A stretch of DNA of 64,000 nucleotides from assembly GCA_003024785.1 (NCBI GenBank), contig PUQB01000271.1, forward strand, positions 62,001 to 126,000, written 5' to 3'. The notes under the pieces were generated by a model. That model had not been told where the DNA came from. It did no database searches and was given only the letters and a program-made list of their open reading frames with translations. This DNA is from Selaginella tamariscina. Taxonomy: Eukaryota; Streptophyta; Lycopodiopsida; Selaginellales; Selaginellaceae. This document shows, piece after piece, positions 47,274 to 60,943 of the stretch. A program made the translations under genes and the position numbers. How positions within the stretch are numbered: the first letter of the stretch is position 1; each line of letters begins with the position of its first letter.

Positions 47274-48009
47274 GAGTGAGTCAATATTTGTTTGTTTAAT
47301 TATTTATAAGGCTGATCGAGCCATGTAAAATATAGATTGCCTTAGATACATACGCAGATCTGCGCACACACACACACACACACACACACATTAGTATACA
47401 CTGATGCAGGCGTACATGTATACATGATAATAAGAATCATGGATATTATTAATAAGATTACCATGTCTTCGGATTATTAGACGTTATGTACTTATTTTTA
47501 ATATATATATGCATTAATTATTTGTATATTTGTAAGTTTTAATATAAGACGCTTGTGTAAGTGTGCTAAGTTTTATTTTAACATACTTGTAACAATATTA
47601 TGATAATCAGCTTATGTTAGTCATTCTTAAAAGTGTTAAACTCATCATATTAAATATATGAAAAATATTGTTAAATTACGTTGTAGTTCATCATAATATT
47701 AAACTAATATAATTATCTATTTAATTGATATATGCCTACGCTTTGACATGTATGTATGCATGATATAATAAATACTAATCTGTTGATTCATATAATAAAA
47801 TTATATTTATATTTTTTATTACCATGCACATATCATATACAATAAAAGTACGATGACAATATGTTTATATTGTGATTATAATTTATAACATAATAATATT
47901 ATAATAATAATATTTATGATGTTATTTAAAATAATTATAAGATTATTAGACAAGTGTGAGTGAGTTTATGAATTGTTTGTAAACATTGATACTCATTTAT
48001 TGAAAGAGG
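47274..48009. other. Intergenic AT-rich DNA
   Basis: A (CA)n run is at 47,364-47,390, otherwise AT-rich. No gene is seen. It ends where an inverted PARP1 fragment begins. Confidence 0.6.
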
Positions 48010-49088
48010 CCTCCACAGCTATCAAGGAAGTCCTGCATTGTGCACCGTTGGATTAAACCTTAACGGACAGTGTACGTGGTATGGTAATAGGTATTTAGTT
48101 ACTAAACATATATAGCTATTTTCTAAACATAGAGTCAAGCGGGCGGCTTGATTGCCATATGTCATATATTAGATCACAGTAAGACACACACACGTATGCT
48201 AAAGCTATAATAGTCAGACCTCAAATCTTCATCCGTATTAAGCTCCGACTCCGTTGAAACTAACAGAGATGTCTGTAAATATTTAACACAACACGAGTTT
48301 ACACTTCCACTTCAAAACGGTAATTGCACACACACACACACACACACACATGAGAGAGAGAGAGAGAGCACCTAAACTCATAGACTCGCAAACAGTGCCA
48401 CCTGCTTCTTCAATAAGCTGCTTCCATTGGGCCTGGAGAAAAGAAAGACAAATAAATCCAGAAACACCTGAGTTACTGTGTAATTTACATAATCTATATA
48501 TAAGTGCGTGCATGCGTCTTTCGTATGTGTGTGCGCGCGTGTGTTTTGTGTGTTAACTTACTTGAGGTTTGACTTGCGTTTCTCCCATGAACAAGACGTT
48601 ATCTATACGTGGGATTTCCCAACTGGGTTCACGCTCAGGTTCTCGAGTTGTATAGTTGCACTTGCTCCATTCAGAGATGTATCCTTTGCAAGAATACCAT
48701 CCCTTGTCGTATACAATCGGTCCCTTGCATTGTGAGCAGCATTTTAAAGGCCCAAACACCATTCCATCAGCACTAAAAACAATATACATTCATATCCTTA
48801 GGAACCATGTGTGTGTACGTGTTCTGTATACATATGCACATACATGAAATACTCTGTAATATATTTTAATAGATAAGTACTATATGAGATACTATAAAAA
48901 AAAATACTATATGGCTAATAATTAGTTTACTTATAGCATATACAACAATATATTATAGCATAGGATATATACATACGTGCACGCACACACACACACCATA
49001 CCCACACGTATGCTATGTGTGTGTGCGTTCTCACCAGAGCTCCCAAATATCGTTCTAAGAACCAGAAGAAACCCCACCGTTCATCTAT
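48010..49088 (-). pseudogene. PARP1: PARP1 gene fragment, isolated copy G (-)
   Basis: Lies outside the main array, downstream of the AUGMIN8-like gene. Right to left: first PADR1 exon near 49,035-49,085; PADR1 exon 48,610-48,775 (ADGMVFGPLKCC, EWSKC); BRCT pieces 48,565-48,600, 48,372-48,432 and 48,197-48,275; and part of the next BRCT exon at 48,010-48,055. It shares with copy A the same deletion between PADR1 and BRCT (junction GATAACGTCTTGTTCATGGG), so A and G descend from one deleted ancestor. It is flanked on the right by a hairpin MITE. Confidence 0.82.
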
Positions 49089-49100
49089 CATAATTAATTA

Positions 49101-49257
49101 AGGGAAATATTAATTTCCCCTCAAATTCCTATACATGTGCCATTCTGCAAGTGTCCCGCAATTGTATGACATTAGACATTAATTTCGGGACACTTGCAAG
49201 ATGGGTCCCTCGTGTTAGGACATGTATAGGAAATTGAAGGGAAATTAATATTTCCCT
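49101..49257. mobile_element. Hairpin MITE 1, about 157 bp
   Basis: The terminal inverted repeat AGGGAAATATTAATTTCCCC plus CAAATTCCTATACATGT-type sequence at the left is mirrored at the right end (ACATGTATAGGAAATTG.. to TTTCCCT). The inner part also pairs (CAAGTGTCCCG against CGGGACACTTGC), so nearly the whole element folds. Flanks are TTA- and A/T-rich. The class is uncertain. Confidence 0.8.
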
Positions 49258-50075
49258 CGTGGTTAGTTTGCACAACGGGTCTCATTAATTCCAATATTTT
49301 TTAAGAGGGATTTAGCATGTATTACTGTTATGATATAGGAAGGAAAATAAAAATTAAATGTGAATTCCTTATTAATTAAAATGTAAATTTTTTTACGGTT
49401 AATACATTTTTAAATTAATATATATTTTTTATTTAAATGTATATGTGCATGGGTTTTAGTGCATGTTAATTGAAAAAATAAAAAAAATTAAACCCTTCGA
49501 AATTCTTTAAAATTAAAATGAAAAATCATTATTAATGTATATTTTAATAATGTGACAAGAATGGAAGTAATTTATAAAATCAATAATAAATCTTAAGTAA
49601 AACAAGAATACATATATAATAATTTACTTCAATGACATGCAATTAGGACCTTTTTAAAAAAAAATCTGAATTAAACAAATTATAAATCAATACAAAACCA
49701 TATATCATTAATCTCTTTTCATGCTGGAGTTTTATATAAAGGATCACTTATAACACCAACACATAGTTCAATTAACTTTGGTTTGAATAGAATTTAATTA
49801 TCAATTAATGATGCAAGAGACAGAAAATTTGTCTGTGATGGAAACACCAAGGCAAGAGAGGAAGCATTGTCCTTAAAGAATCCAATGAACAGAATAATAC
49901 ATTTTAATTAATAAAAAATTCATATTTAATTTTTATTTTCCTTCCTATGTCATAACAATAATACATGCTAAATCCCTCTTAAAAAGTATTGGAATTAAAG
50001 GGGCCCCATTGTGCAAACTAGTCATAAGGGAAATATTAATTTCCCCTCAATTTCCTATACATGTCCTAATAGGGG
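49224..50075. mobile_element. Foldback element with about 145 bp inverted arms
   Basis: The left arm 49,224-49,370 (ACATGTATAGG through AAGAGGGATTTAGCATGTATT to AAATTAAATGTG) is repeated inverted at 49,912-50,065. The outer part of the arms is the MITE end described at 49,101. The approximately 540 bp interior carries a decayed copy of the unknown cassette (49,630-49,900). No transposase is visible. Confidence 0.7.
49630..49900 (+). pseudogene. Unknown 'MAQITS' cassette, decayed copy H1
   Basis: Recognisable by ATGCAATTAGGACCT near 49,637, the ATAAAGGATCACTTATAACACC-like block near 49,736, and GATGCAAGAGACAGAAAAT near 49,808, followed by AAGGCAAGAGAGGAAGC. It is heavily AT-shifted with many stops. 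The hydrophobic end has been lost. Confidence 0.65.
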
Positions 50076-50354
50076 GGCCAAATTTCTTATTAATTAAAAT
50101 GTAAATTTTTTTATGGTTAATGCATTTTTAAATTAATATGTTTTTTATTTAAATGCATATGTGGTGGGTTTTAGTGCATGTTAATTGAAAAATAAAAAAA
50201 ATTAAACCCTTCGAAACCATTTAAAATTAATATAAAAGATCACTATTAGTGTATATCTCAACAATGTGATAAGAATAGAAGTAATTTATAATATATTATA
50301 GCTAAATCGATAATAAAACTTAAGTAAAATAAGAATACACATATAATAACTTAT

Positions 50355-50725
50355 TTTAATAACATGCAACTAGGACCGTTTTCAAGAAGAGATCTGAATG
50401 GAAAAATTACGAAACAGTGCAAAACCATAAATTTACAAGGTCTCAATATCGTTATTCTTGATTTATGTTGGAGTTTTATATAAAGGATCACTTGTAACAC
50501 CAATATATAATTCAATTAACTCATGAAAAACAAAGTCTCGAATGTAATTCAATTATTAATTAATGATGCAAGAGACGAAAATAACATTAAAGTAAAAAAG
50601 GAAGCGTTATCTTTAAAAAATTTAATGAATAGAACCAATTCTGAATGGAACAAGCATATATTTCTTCAGTGTGCTTATTTTCTTGTTCATAGTGGAGGTG
50701 GTTGCACTTGTCACATTATTAAGGT
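50355..50725 (+). pseudogene. Unknown 'MAQITS' cassette, decayed copy H2
   Basis: Longer than H1. It extends from ATGCAACTAGGACC (50,364) to the hydrophobic end with TTTCTTCAGTGTGCTT (50,662) and GCACTTGTCAC (50,705). Frame is lost repeatedly. It shows that the complete cassette, including the C-terminal part, exists within the foldback element independently of the PARP1 exons. Confidence 0.7.
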
Positions 50726-50935
50726 ATACACTAATATGATATTTATACACACAAGTAACTGAAATGCAGTGAGTACATACATATGTATATCTACGTGTAT
50801 ATATGTGTGACATATAAAATATAAGTAGGATGACTTATGAACATTTAATTTTTTTTTCCTTCTTATGTCATAACAGTAATACATGTTAAATCCCTCCTAA
50901 AAAGTATTGGAATTAAGGGGGGCAAACTAACCATA

Positions 50936-51067
50936 AGGGAAATATTGATTTCCCCTCAATTTCCTATACATGTCTTAACGGGGGCCCTCATTCTGCAAGT
51001 GTCCCTGCAGAATGGGGCTCCCTGTTAGGACATGTATAGGAAATTGAGGGGAAATTAATATTTCCCT
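50936..51067. mobile_element. Hairpin MITE 2, about 132 bp
   Basis: AGGGAAATATTGATTTCCCC at the left pairs with the end ..GGGGAAATTAATATTTCCCT. Inner arms CATTCTGCAAGTGTCCC and the facing GGGACA../GCAGAATGGGG sequences also pair. It is closely related to MITE 1, with a half-copy at 50,027-50,075. Confidence 0.8.
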
Positions 51068-51104
51068 TAATTTCAAGTTGTTAATTTTTGAAGAATTACA
51101 TTAA

Positions 51105-52150
<1,046 letters not shown>

Positions 52151-52384
52151 TAAATAATTAAGTTTAAAGTTAATTATTAATGATCTATTTAAATTAAATA
52201 TAATTATGAAAACATAACACACTTTTTATTCTGTCCGCACTCTTTTTAATTACAAGTAAGAATAAACCTCTTATATTTGTAATATATCTACATTCTGCAA
52301 TCTAACACTGTTTTATTAGAGAAATACAATAATAAATTTGCATCAGTAAATTGTGTGTGTGTGTGTGTGTGTGTTATGTATAAT

Positions 52385-53593
52385 AACTTACCCCGGGAAC
52401 AACGCCATTTGGACACTGAATACGTGTTGCTCTAAACATAGGACTCGCTTGTACTGTTTAGCGCATTAAAAGAATTAATTGATTAATATTATATATTTTT
52501 TAATAGAATAACAATTATTAAATCATTTTAAAAAACTATAACATATATTTATATATAATATTATATTACCTGGTTGATTTTGATAAAATGCAGCATCATC
52601 AAAGCTGCTCCACATTCTTGTATGCTGCGGGTTCTGTGGCCTTTAGCCGGATCCAGTCTGCAGTTTCTAACTCGCTGTTGCTCTTCTTTGACCGTAATAA
52701 ATAATATATTATTACAGCATATTATATATATTATATATATATAAAGCGTTAATAAATAAGTGTGTCTGTGTTTGCTAGTGCATGAACACACACGCACGCA
52801 CGCACACACGCAACCTGCTGTGAAACGTTGAACAACCATTTCCGAAAGAAAATCGCTACCGTTAACAGCAGTCTCCTTCATGGCATTATATCTGTATATA
52901 TATTACCTGTTTACTTTGAGTAGGTACTGTCTCTCTCTCTCATACACACAACACCACGCAAGCACATATGCGCACTAGACAGATATACAGGTATGATGTG
53001 TGTGTGGTGTGTGTGTGTAACAAAATACTATGCATATACACGCACAAACACATATATACGCTAAACAGATACACACGTATCATTTATGTAAATACCAAAA
53101 TACATGTATGACACTTACTGTCGAGAGTTCGGAAGTATGCTCGACCAATCTGGCTCGTCCGAAAGCAGCGGTGGAGATGCAATGACAGTTACAGTAATTA
53201 AATGATGATCTTCTAAATTAACAGAATAATTGTTGTCATAACCAGGGTAAAGATGATGAAAGGTAATCTTTGTTACTAGTATGGAAGAATATGCCCACAG
53301 AAGCTTGGAATATCCGTCCTGAAACACAAACACATATACACACGTATATATACATGTGTGTGTACCAGTTCATGTTTTGCTGCATTCCTATGTTTCTTAA
53401 GAAGGGAAGTTTCAAATAGTCTCGTGAACCCTGTTGAAGGAGCGATGCACGATAATTAAGGTTTATAGTCCGATATGGGAGAAGTAAGAACTGGCCTCTT
53501 GCACAAGCACGTAAATATCTGCACAATGTGTGTGTACATACAATCAGTTATATAATAGTATGCATTTGGAACTGCACGGACGCACCACCCACA

Positions 53594-53624
<31 letters not shown>

Positions 53625-53860
53625 ACTATCATACCAACCATGGAAGTACAGATTGTCCCATGGTGAGGCGAGTATCTTACGCAAATGTTTCATCTTTGAA
53701 GGGCTCCATTGAAGTATTTATTCTTTTTGTACTCTCTTCAATAACTGCCGGTTCTTCTTGCTGGGATTCTCTTCCTCTTCCTCATCTTGCAGGAGTCCCA
53801 TGGGACTCTCCCAAATCCCATCGTTTCGCCAGAAGCCTCTCCCACTTACTAGGTAACGAT
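52385..53860 (-). pseudogene. Unrecognised multi-exon gene or 5' part of the kinase
   Basis: Several minus-strand blocks have good splice borders and keep an open frame: about 53,860-53,642 (acidic/basic, NPSKKNRQLLKRVQKE, then a stop), 53,523-53,430 (YLRACARGQFLLLPYRTINL), 53,326-53,118 (SKLLWAYSSILVTKITFHHL through DEPDWSSILPNSRQ), 52,893-52,817 (NAMKETAVNGSDFLSEM), 52,691-52,572 and 52,459-52,393 (MFRATRIQCPNGVVPG). I do not recognise the family. The position directly upstream of the kinase remnant, on the same strand, suggests a non-catalytic N-terminal region of that gene. At least one in-frame stop is seen. Confidence 0.4.
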
Positions 53861-54069
53861 CACACTGTTTCTGTTCCCGATCTTTGTGTATCCTTCTTCC
53901 ATGTATTAGAACATTAACTGTGTGTCTCTCTTACCGATGAATTTGCTGCTGAGCAACAACTCTATATTGAAACCTTTATTTCGAGTTAAAAGGGTCTGGT
54001 ACAACATTATAAATCTCAAGGGTACGGACTAATCCACCCTTAAGATATCCTTTGTTAGGGTCCGTGAAG

Positions 54070-54495
54070 ATGGATGAAGTTTTACAAGCTTTTCTTATGC
54101 TGGCAGGACTTTTTGCATGCCTGAGTCTGGTAGCAACCTTACTTACGCTGGTTATTCACTTGCTAGCAAAGGCATACGACCGTATAGTACAGAACCGTAT
54201 AGTACAGAACAGTAATCACTCTAATCAACCAGGGTTAAGTAAGCACATAATTGAGTCACTTCCAGTAATGGAGTGTCCTAAAGAAGGAGAACTGGCAAAG
54301 GAATGCTGTATATGTCTTAGTGAGTTTGAGAGGAGTGAAGCTGTCAAGTTCTTGCCTAGTTGCGATCACATATTTCACCAGAAGTGTATAGAAACTTGGC
54401 TTTTGGGACACTTAACTTGTCCAATTTGCAGAATCCCAGTCTCTCTTGACAAGGAGGTCCGCATGTCCATAAGTGATTCATTACTTACCTTGTAA
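54070..54495 (+). CDS. ATL-type RING-H2 E3 ubiquitin ligase
   Basis: Intronless, 141 aa, as is usual for ATL genes. Start is ATG 54,070 (MDEVLQAF). A transmembrane helix is at about residues 6-33 (FLMLAGLFACLSLVATLLTL). The spacer carries a small duplication (DRIVQNRIVQN), followed by a GLD-like region. The RING-H2 finger has the pattern CCICLSEFE.., CDHIFHQKCIETWLL and CPICR: all eight zinc ligands and the conserved Trp are present. A Pro does not precede the third pair. ATL proteins recruit E2 enzymes at membranes, often in defence or stress responses; the substrate is unknown. The frame is undamaged. It is followed within 60 bp by the convergent 3' end of the O-methyltransferase gene. Confidence 0.9.
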   Translation: MDEVLQAFLMLAGLFACLSLVATLLTLVIHLLAKAYDRIVQNRIVQNSNHSNQPGLSKHIIESLPVMECPKEGELAKECCICLSEFERSEAVKFLPSCDHIFHQKCIETWLLGHLTCPICRIPVSLDKEVRMSISDSLLTL

Positions 54496-54544
54496 CGTAA
54501 AGATTAAACAGCACAATATTTATTACATGTTTATACATTTGTCA

Positions 54545-56104
<1,560 letters not shown>

Positions 56105-57689
56105 CTCTAACGCGTCTTCCCAGAGTCTCTCTTTTTATCAATGAGAGATAAGTAAAGTGAGAAATCACTAAGTAAGTAGTGATGTGCTCCCATACCTACT
56201 CTTCAAACTTTTAGTTAAAAAGGAATTACTTCAAGTTGCAGCGTGTATATATATGTCCAAAAGACAACATGTATAATGCTAAATGAATATACATACGTGA
56301 ATGTATACATATTGAACACTTGTTATATCCTAATAAACCGAATCTTCTGCACGATCCATATGAACCCGACGGAGTTTGAGGTGTATAAAACAACCTACTC
56401 TTCGAGACTTTTCGTAAGATGTTTGGAAGCATGTCTCTGTCAGTACACGAAAGTGACACTTCCTTGATCTCATCTCACAGTATACATTGGGTGCAGGTAA
56501 GCTGGCAAGATCTACATGTATGTGTATACTTTTATGTTATTTTTAAATTAATAAGCAGCCTCTGTTATTTAATATAAAATGGGGTCCCAACTGTATATAT
56601 AAATATATAAACAAATTATTACTTGTATAAATTAATAAATGGTGTTGCAGTAGAGTATAGATTTGGATATACTGCACTTAATCATCCCTAGAATGACGTA
56701 AGTATGACACAAACATTGTTCTTAAATGTTTATATGTAATTATTATATAATCCACTATTATTAATATTATGTAAAAGGCAAGTCTTTATTTAACAAATAT
56801 GTTTATATAAAATTAGTATTAATATTTAATATAAATAGTTAGGCTTGAAAGGTAGATGGGCAGGTATTTCAGAATGGAACCCACAGTACATATGGGGCCA
56901 AAAATTCAAAATTTGAGGGCCCAAAAATATATATGTGGTAAACTCAATGTGAAACTGTAGTCCGCATTCGTTGCAAAGTCATTGCCAAAGGATGTTTTAA
57001 CAAAGTGTGTTTAACTAGAGTTTACCATTTTCCATTATTAACTTTTGTTAAGAAACCTTTCGCAAGTGGGCTGCAGCTGTGTGGAATTTCAAAGCCATTA
57101 CCAACAAGCTTACATTCTGTATGCATGTATTTTACGATACATGTCGTCTTAATATTAATTATTTCTAGTTCGTGCATTTGGGTGTATTTCACGTTATATA
57201 TAGTATACGTATACTTGTCTGGAAATGATTAAGCCTGTAGTAGTCAACCACAACAGGAAGTCGTAACGATTAATGTATTAACATGTATTATTCATATTCC
57301 AGTTTGTTCGATAACAACATGGTGATATGAGTAGATATTTGAAACAGCTTGCAGAGAATATGTATATTGTGTGTAGGATAATAATGCGCCTAAATAATTA
57401 AATAAATCGTAAAAATTATTATAAATAAAGTTACCAACTCTCTCGAAAGCTCCCTATCCGTGTGGCTGGTAAAAGATTGTAAGGTAACAAACGAACCATG
57501 GTAAGTTAAATATGACGTGGCATGTGACCCCACGCTTCATATGTATGCATGATGTTAAGTGAGGCTCATCACACACGTAGACAACGGGCCCGGTATCCTT
57601 TAAGAGCTGGCTAGGGGAGCTCTGTCCCCTTAGTCCTCTGTGACTCTCTCTATCTGTCTCTCTTTGAGTAAATTGTATCCCAGCCAGTA
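56105..57689. promoter_or_regulatory. Shared upstream region of OMT and P450 genes
   Basis: A 1.6 kb head-to-head intergenic region. Close to the OMT start is a CT/AG-rich leader (56,120-56,170). The middle is AT-rich, and the P450 end is GC-richer with pyrimidine tracts (57,640-57,665). I cannot fix a TATA box for either gene. A GGGCCC-containing short palindrome (TTTGAGGGCCCAAA) lies near 56,920. No other gene is recognised; ORFs here look random. Confidence 0.5.
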
Positions 57690-59549
57690 ATGGTAATTCC
57701 CAGTGTCGTCCGCGGGTATGTGCAAGACATGGATATCAATGATTATTATCTGGTTCCAGCCTCCGTTCTGTTTGCCACTGCACTGGCGTTCTGGGTGTAC
57801 TGGATGATGCAGTCCTCCAAGAAGAAGCTGCCATTCCCGCCCTCCCCGCCTGCAAAGCTCATTACCGGACACCTGCATCTCCTGGGCAAGCTGCCGAATC
57901 AGTCCCTGTATGAGCTCGCCAAAGTGTACGGTCCACTCATACAGCTCCGCCTCGGTGTCGTACCAGTCGTCGTTGCTTCGACAGCCGAGATGGCCAGGGA
58001 GTTTCTCAAGGTGAACGATGCCGTTTGTGCCTCCCGCCCGAAGATGGCCGCCCAGAAGATAATCACATACAACTTCACCGATATCGGATGGGCCGCGTAC
58101 GGTTCCCATTGGCGGCAGCTGAGGAAGATTTGCACGCTGGAGCTCTTCACGCACAGGAGAATGGAAGAGACGGCGAGGGTCCGCTCCCGGAGCTGGCCGA
58201 CACAATGGCGAGCATATACCAGGCAAGGAACAGCGATCAATATGAACACCAAGATCTTCTCTCTCACTATGAACGTGATCAACATGATGGTAATGCGGAA
58301 GAAGCCGTTTGGCGTGTCGGACACCAAGGAGGCACGGGACTTTATCGACCTCATCAACGGGGTTTTCCTTGTGTGGGGAGCTTTCAACATAGGCGACTAC
58401 ATACCGGGCCTCTCTATATTCGACTTCCAGGGGTATATCAACATGGCTAAGGTGCTCCACAAGAAGCTCGATGCACTGCTCGACGACGTCATACACGAGC
58501 ACATCGAGAGGCGGAGAGCAAACTCCGATGACGCAACCGACTTTGTTGACGTTCTCCTCTCCCTGACGCTCGAGGACGGTAGCAAAGTCAGTCACAGAAC
58601 GATCAAAGGAATCATCGTGGTACGTAGATTTTGACACTTATCTAGTTTGTAAATATTATATAGATGTGTTGATGTTCATGGTCCGCTTGCATGTATCTAG
58701 ATTTGGACACTTATGCATTATTATATGTCTTGATCTTCATGGTACACATGTTGATAGAAAGAGAAAAAGAAAAAATCAAAGTTGCTTGTCACGAAAAAGT
58801 CTGCATGGTCCAAATCCCGCTCTTTTGTTTTCAAGTTTCCAAAAGCTCACACACACACACACACACACCACACACACACGTGAAAGCTCAAGTTGTATTA
58901 ATGATTACAGGACATGATCGCCGGAGGAACTGACACGGCAGCAGTAACAATCGAGTGGGCAATGTCAGAGTTAATGCGGAAGCCTGGTATTCTAAAGAAA
59001 GCACAAGAGGAGATGGACGAGGTAGTCGGACGGGACAGACTGGTCACCGAGTCGGACCTACCCAACCTACCATACTTGGAATGTGTCGTCAAGGAGGCAC
59101 TCAGGCTGCATCCTTCTGTGCCCATACTCCGCCACGAGTCCATAGAGGACTGCGTGGTGGCCGGGTACAGGATTCCCAAGGGCACCGGAATCATGGTAAA
59201 CGTCTGGGCTATCGGACGTGACCCGAAGATGTGGGAGAATCCCACCGAGTTCAACCCCGACAGGTTCATACAGTACGGCCCGACACTGGATGTCCGTGGG
59301 AGCCACTTTGATCTAATCCCGTTCGGGTCCGGGAGACGTATGTGTCCCGGAATGCCCCTTGGGCTACGGATGCTCCAGATGACGCTGGGAAGATTCATTC
59401 AGTGCTTTGACTGGGGGTTGCCGCCGGACGTCAAGTCGCCGGACGACATTGACATGAGTGAGACTTTCGGGCTTACTGTGCCACGTAAGGTACCGCTACA
59501 TGCGGTACCCATACCGCGGTTGCCCGAGCACCTCTACCAAGCATCGTGA
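57690..59549 (+). CDS. CYP71-clan cytochrome P450
   Basis: ER-anchored haem monooxygenase. Exon 1 57,690-58,619, phase-0 intron 58,620-58,910, exon 2 58,911-59,549; about 522 aa from the first ATG, or 509 from ATG 57,729 (MDINDYYLVPAS), which fits the usual membrane anchor better. Visible motifs: hinge PFPPSPPAK; C-helix WRQLRK; I-helix AGGTDTAAVTIEW; ExxR in KEALRLHP; PERF-like FNPDRF; haem loop FGSGRRMCPG with the ligand Cys; C-terminus VPRKVPLHAVPIPRLPEHLY. The single intron position is typical of A-type P450s. Between about 58,183 and 58,235 the best family reading (PELADTMASIYQARNS) is in another frame, so two compensating indels are present. Family assignment within the clan and the substrate are not certain. 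Confidence 0.9.
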
Positions 59550-60516
59550 GTAAAACCATATTCGCACACACAACACAGTGTTTCTACACATTATTCTATT
59601 GGTTTGAAAGCAATAAAAGGTTTCAAATATTTCAAGCTGTATATAAGAATGGTCAAATATTTCAAAGATATACACACACGTGTGCACATGATCACATCAC
59701 GCAAACAAGAACACACACCACAACTTTTAAAAAGGTTAGTGCGCACATATAAGCCACTCACACGTGTGTGTGTGTGTGTGTGTGTGTTTTCTCAATGGAT
59801 GTCAATCAACTCCTGCATAATTGTTATTTGTATGCACCAATATGTAGAGAATTCATGCGACACTTGAAACGACTTGGGCTATAGGTTATACTGCATCATC
59901 GTCAACAATATCCACGAGAGAGAGAGAGAGAGAGAGCGCACATAGCACACACACACACACACACATTCACAGACAATCCTGGCCCACACATATAACCATA
60001 GATGTGATAGGAGTCAAATAAGAAAGGAATAATATATAAGTCCTGGAGAGAGGAACGGAAACCAACCAGATTCTTTTGACATGAAACTGGTCGATGTCAT
60101 GAGCGATTGCTAATACATCGCTGTCATACGGGGCACATATCCATACACGTGTATGTGCGTGTAGAGATGGAACAGACGTAAACAAATACAATACAATATG
60201 CACACATAGACATATGTATGACATGGAAAAAGGAGTAGTCTCTATCAAGTGAGTAAAAACATATATGAAGTGAGAATAATGGTTTACGTCTTGTTAGGCT
60301 ATGCGTATGTGTAACGCAAAATTGAGTTTTTATTTATTTAGTGTATAAAATGATAATACAGTGGTTTAAATATAACATCATCTTAACTACGGCCCTACTT
60401 CCTACATAAATGATGGTGCTTGACTTTTATGAGAATGTCAACTTGAATACAAATTGAATACAATTCTCCTAATCATTGCGTGTGTGTATGTGTATGTTGT
60501 GTGTGTGTGTGTGTGT

Positions 60517-60554
<38 letters not shown>

Positions 60555-60714
60555 AGACACTGAGTTCAAATATACGTTTCGAAACAATACGAAAACACTT
60601 CGATGGAACTGTTTGTATATAGCGAGTACAATATGTACGTAAATACACTTGCATACAAGGCACATACGATACACACTATACGAACAACTCAAAATTTGCA
60701 TTAAAACAGTTATG

Positions 60715-60753
<39 letters not shown>

Positions 60754-60943
60754 CCCGGCCAAAAGAACCCCACCAGCAGGAAGTATATGTATATATATAG
60801 TTTGTGTGTGTGTGTGTGTGTGGGGGGGGGGGGGGAGAGAGAGAGAGTCAAAGTAGTAAAAGACAGCAGTTGTTTTAAAATATCATCTTGTATAGTTGTC
60901 ACATTGCTGTGGGCACACACATATATACGTGTTCCTGGATTGT
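59550..60943. other. Intergenic with many microsatellites
   Basis: Runs of (CA)n, (GT)n (59,764-59,787), (GA)n (59,916-59,936 and 60,521-60,551), (AT)n (60,719-60,750), and a GT-G-GA compound tract at 60,804-60,846 with a G run of 13 or so. No gene is recognised. Confidence 0.7.

Larger units (their letters stand above)
50076..51067. mobile_element. Second foldback unit, tandem partner
   Basis: Repeats the interior of the first unit: AATGTAAATTTTTTTATGG at about 50,098 corresponds to about 49,379. It carries cassette copy H2 and ends with the right arm (about 50,845-50,935) and a complete hairpin MITE at 50,936-51,067. Together with 49,224-50,075 it looks like a tandem duplication sharing one arm. 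Confidence 0.65.

Noticed and set aside
57630-58637. 335-codon open frame on the minus strand
   Set aside because: It is antisense to exon 1 of the P450, whose motifs and splice sites are clear. The antisense reading has no recognisable domain and owes its length to GC-rich codon bias.
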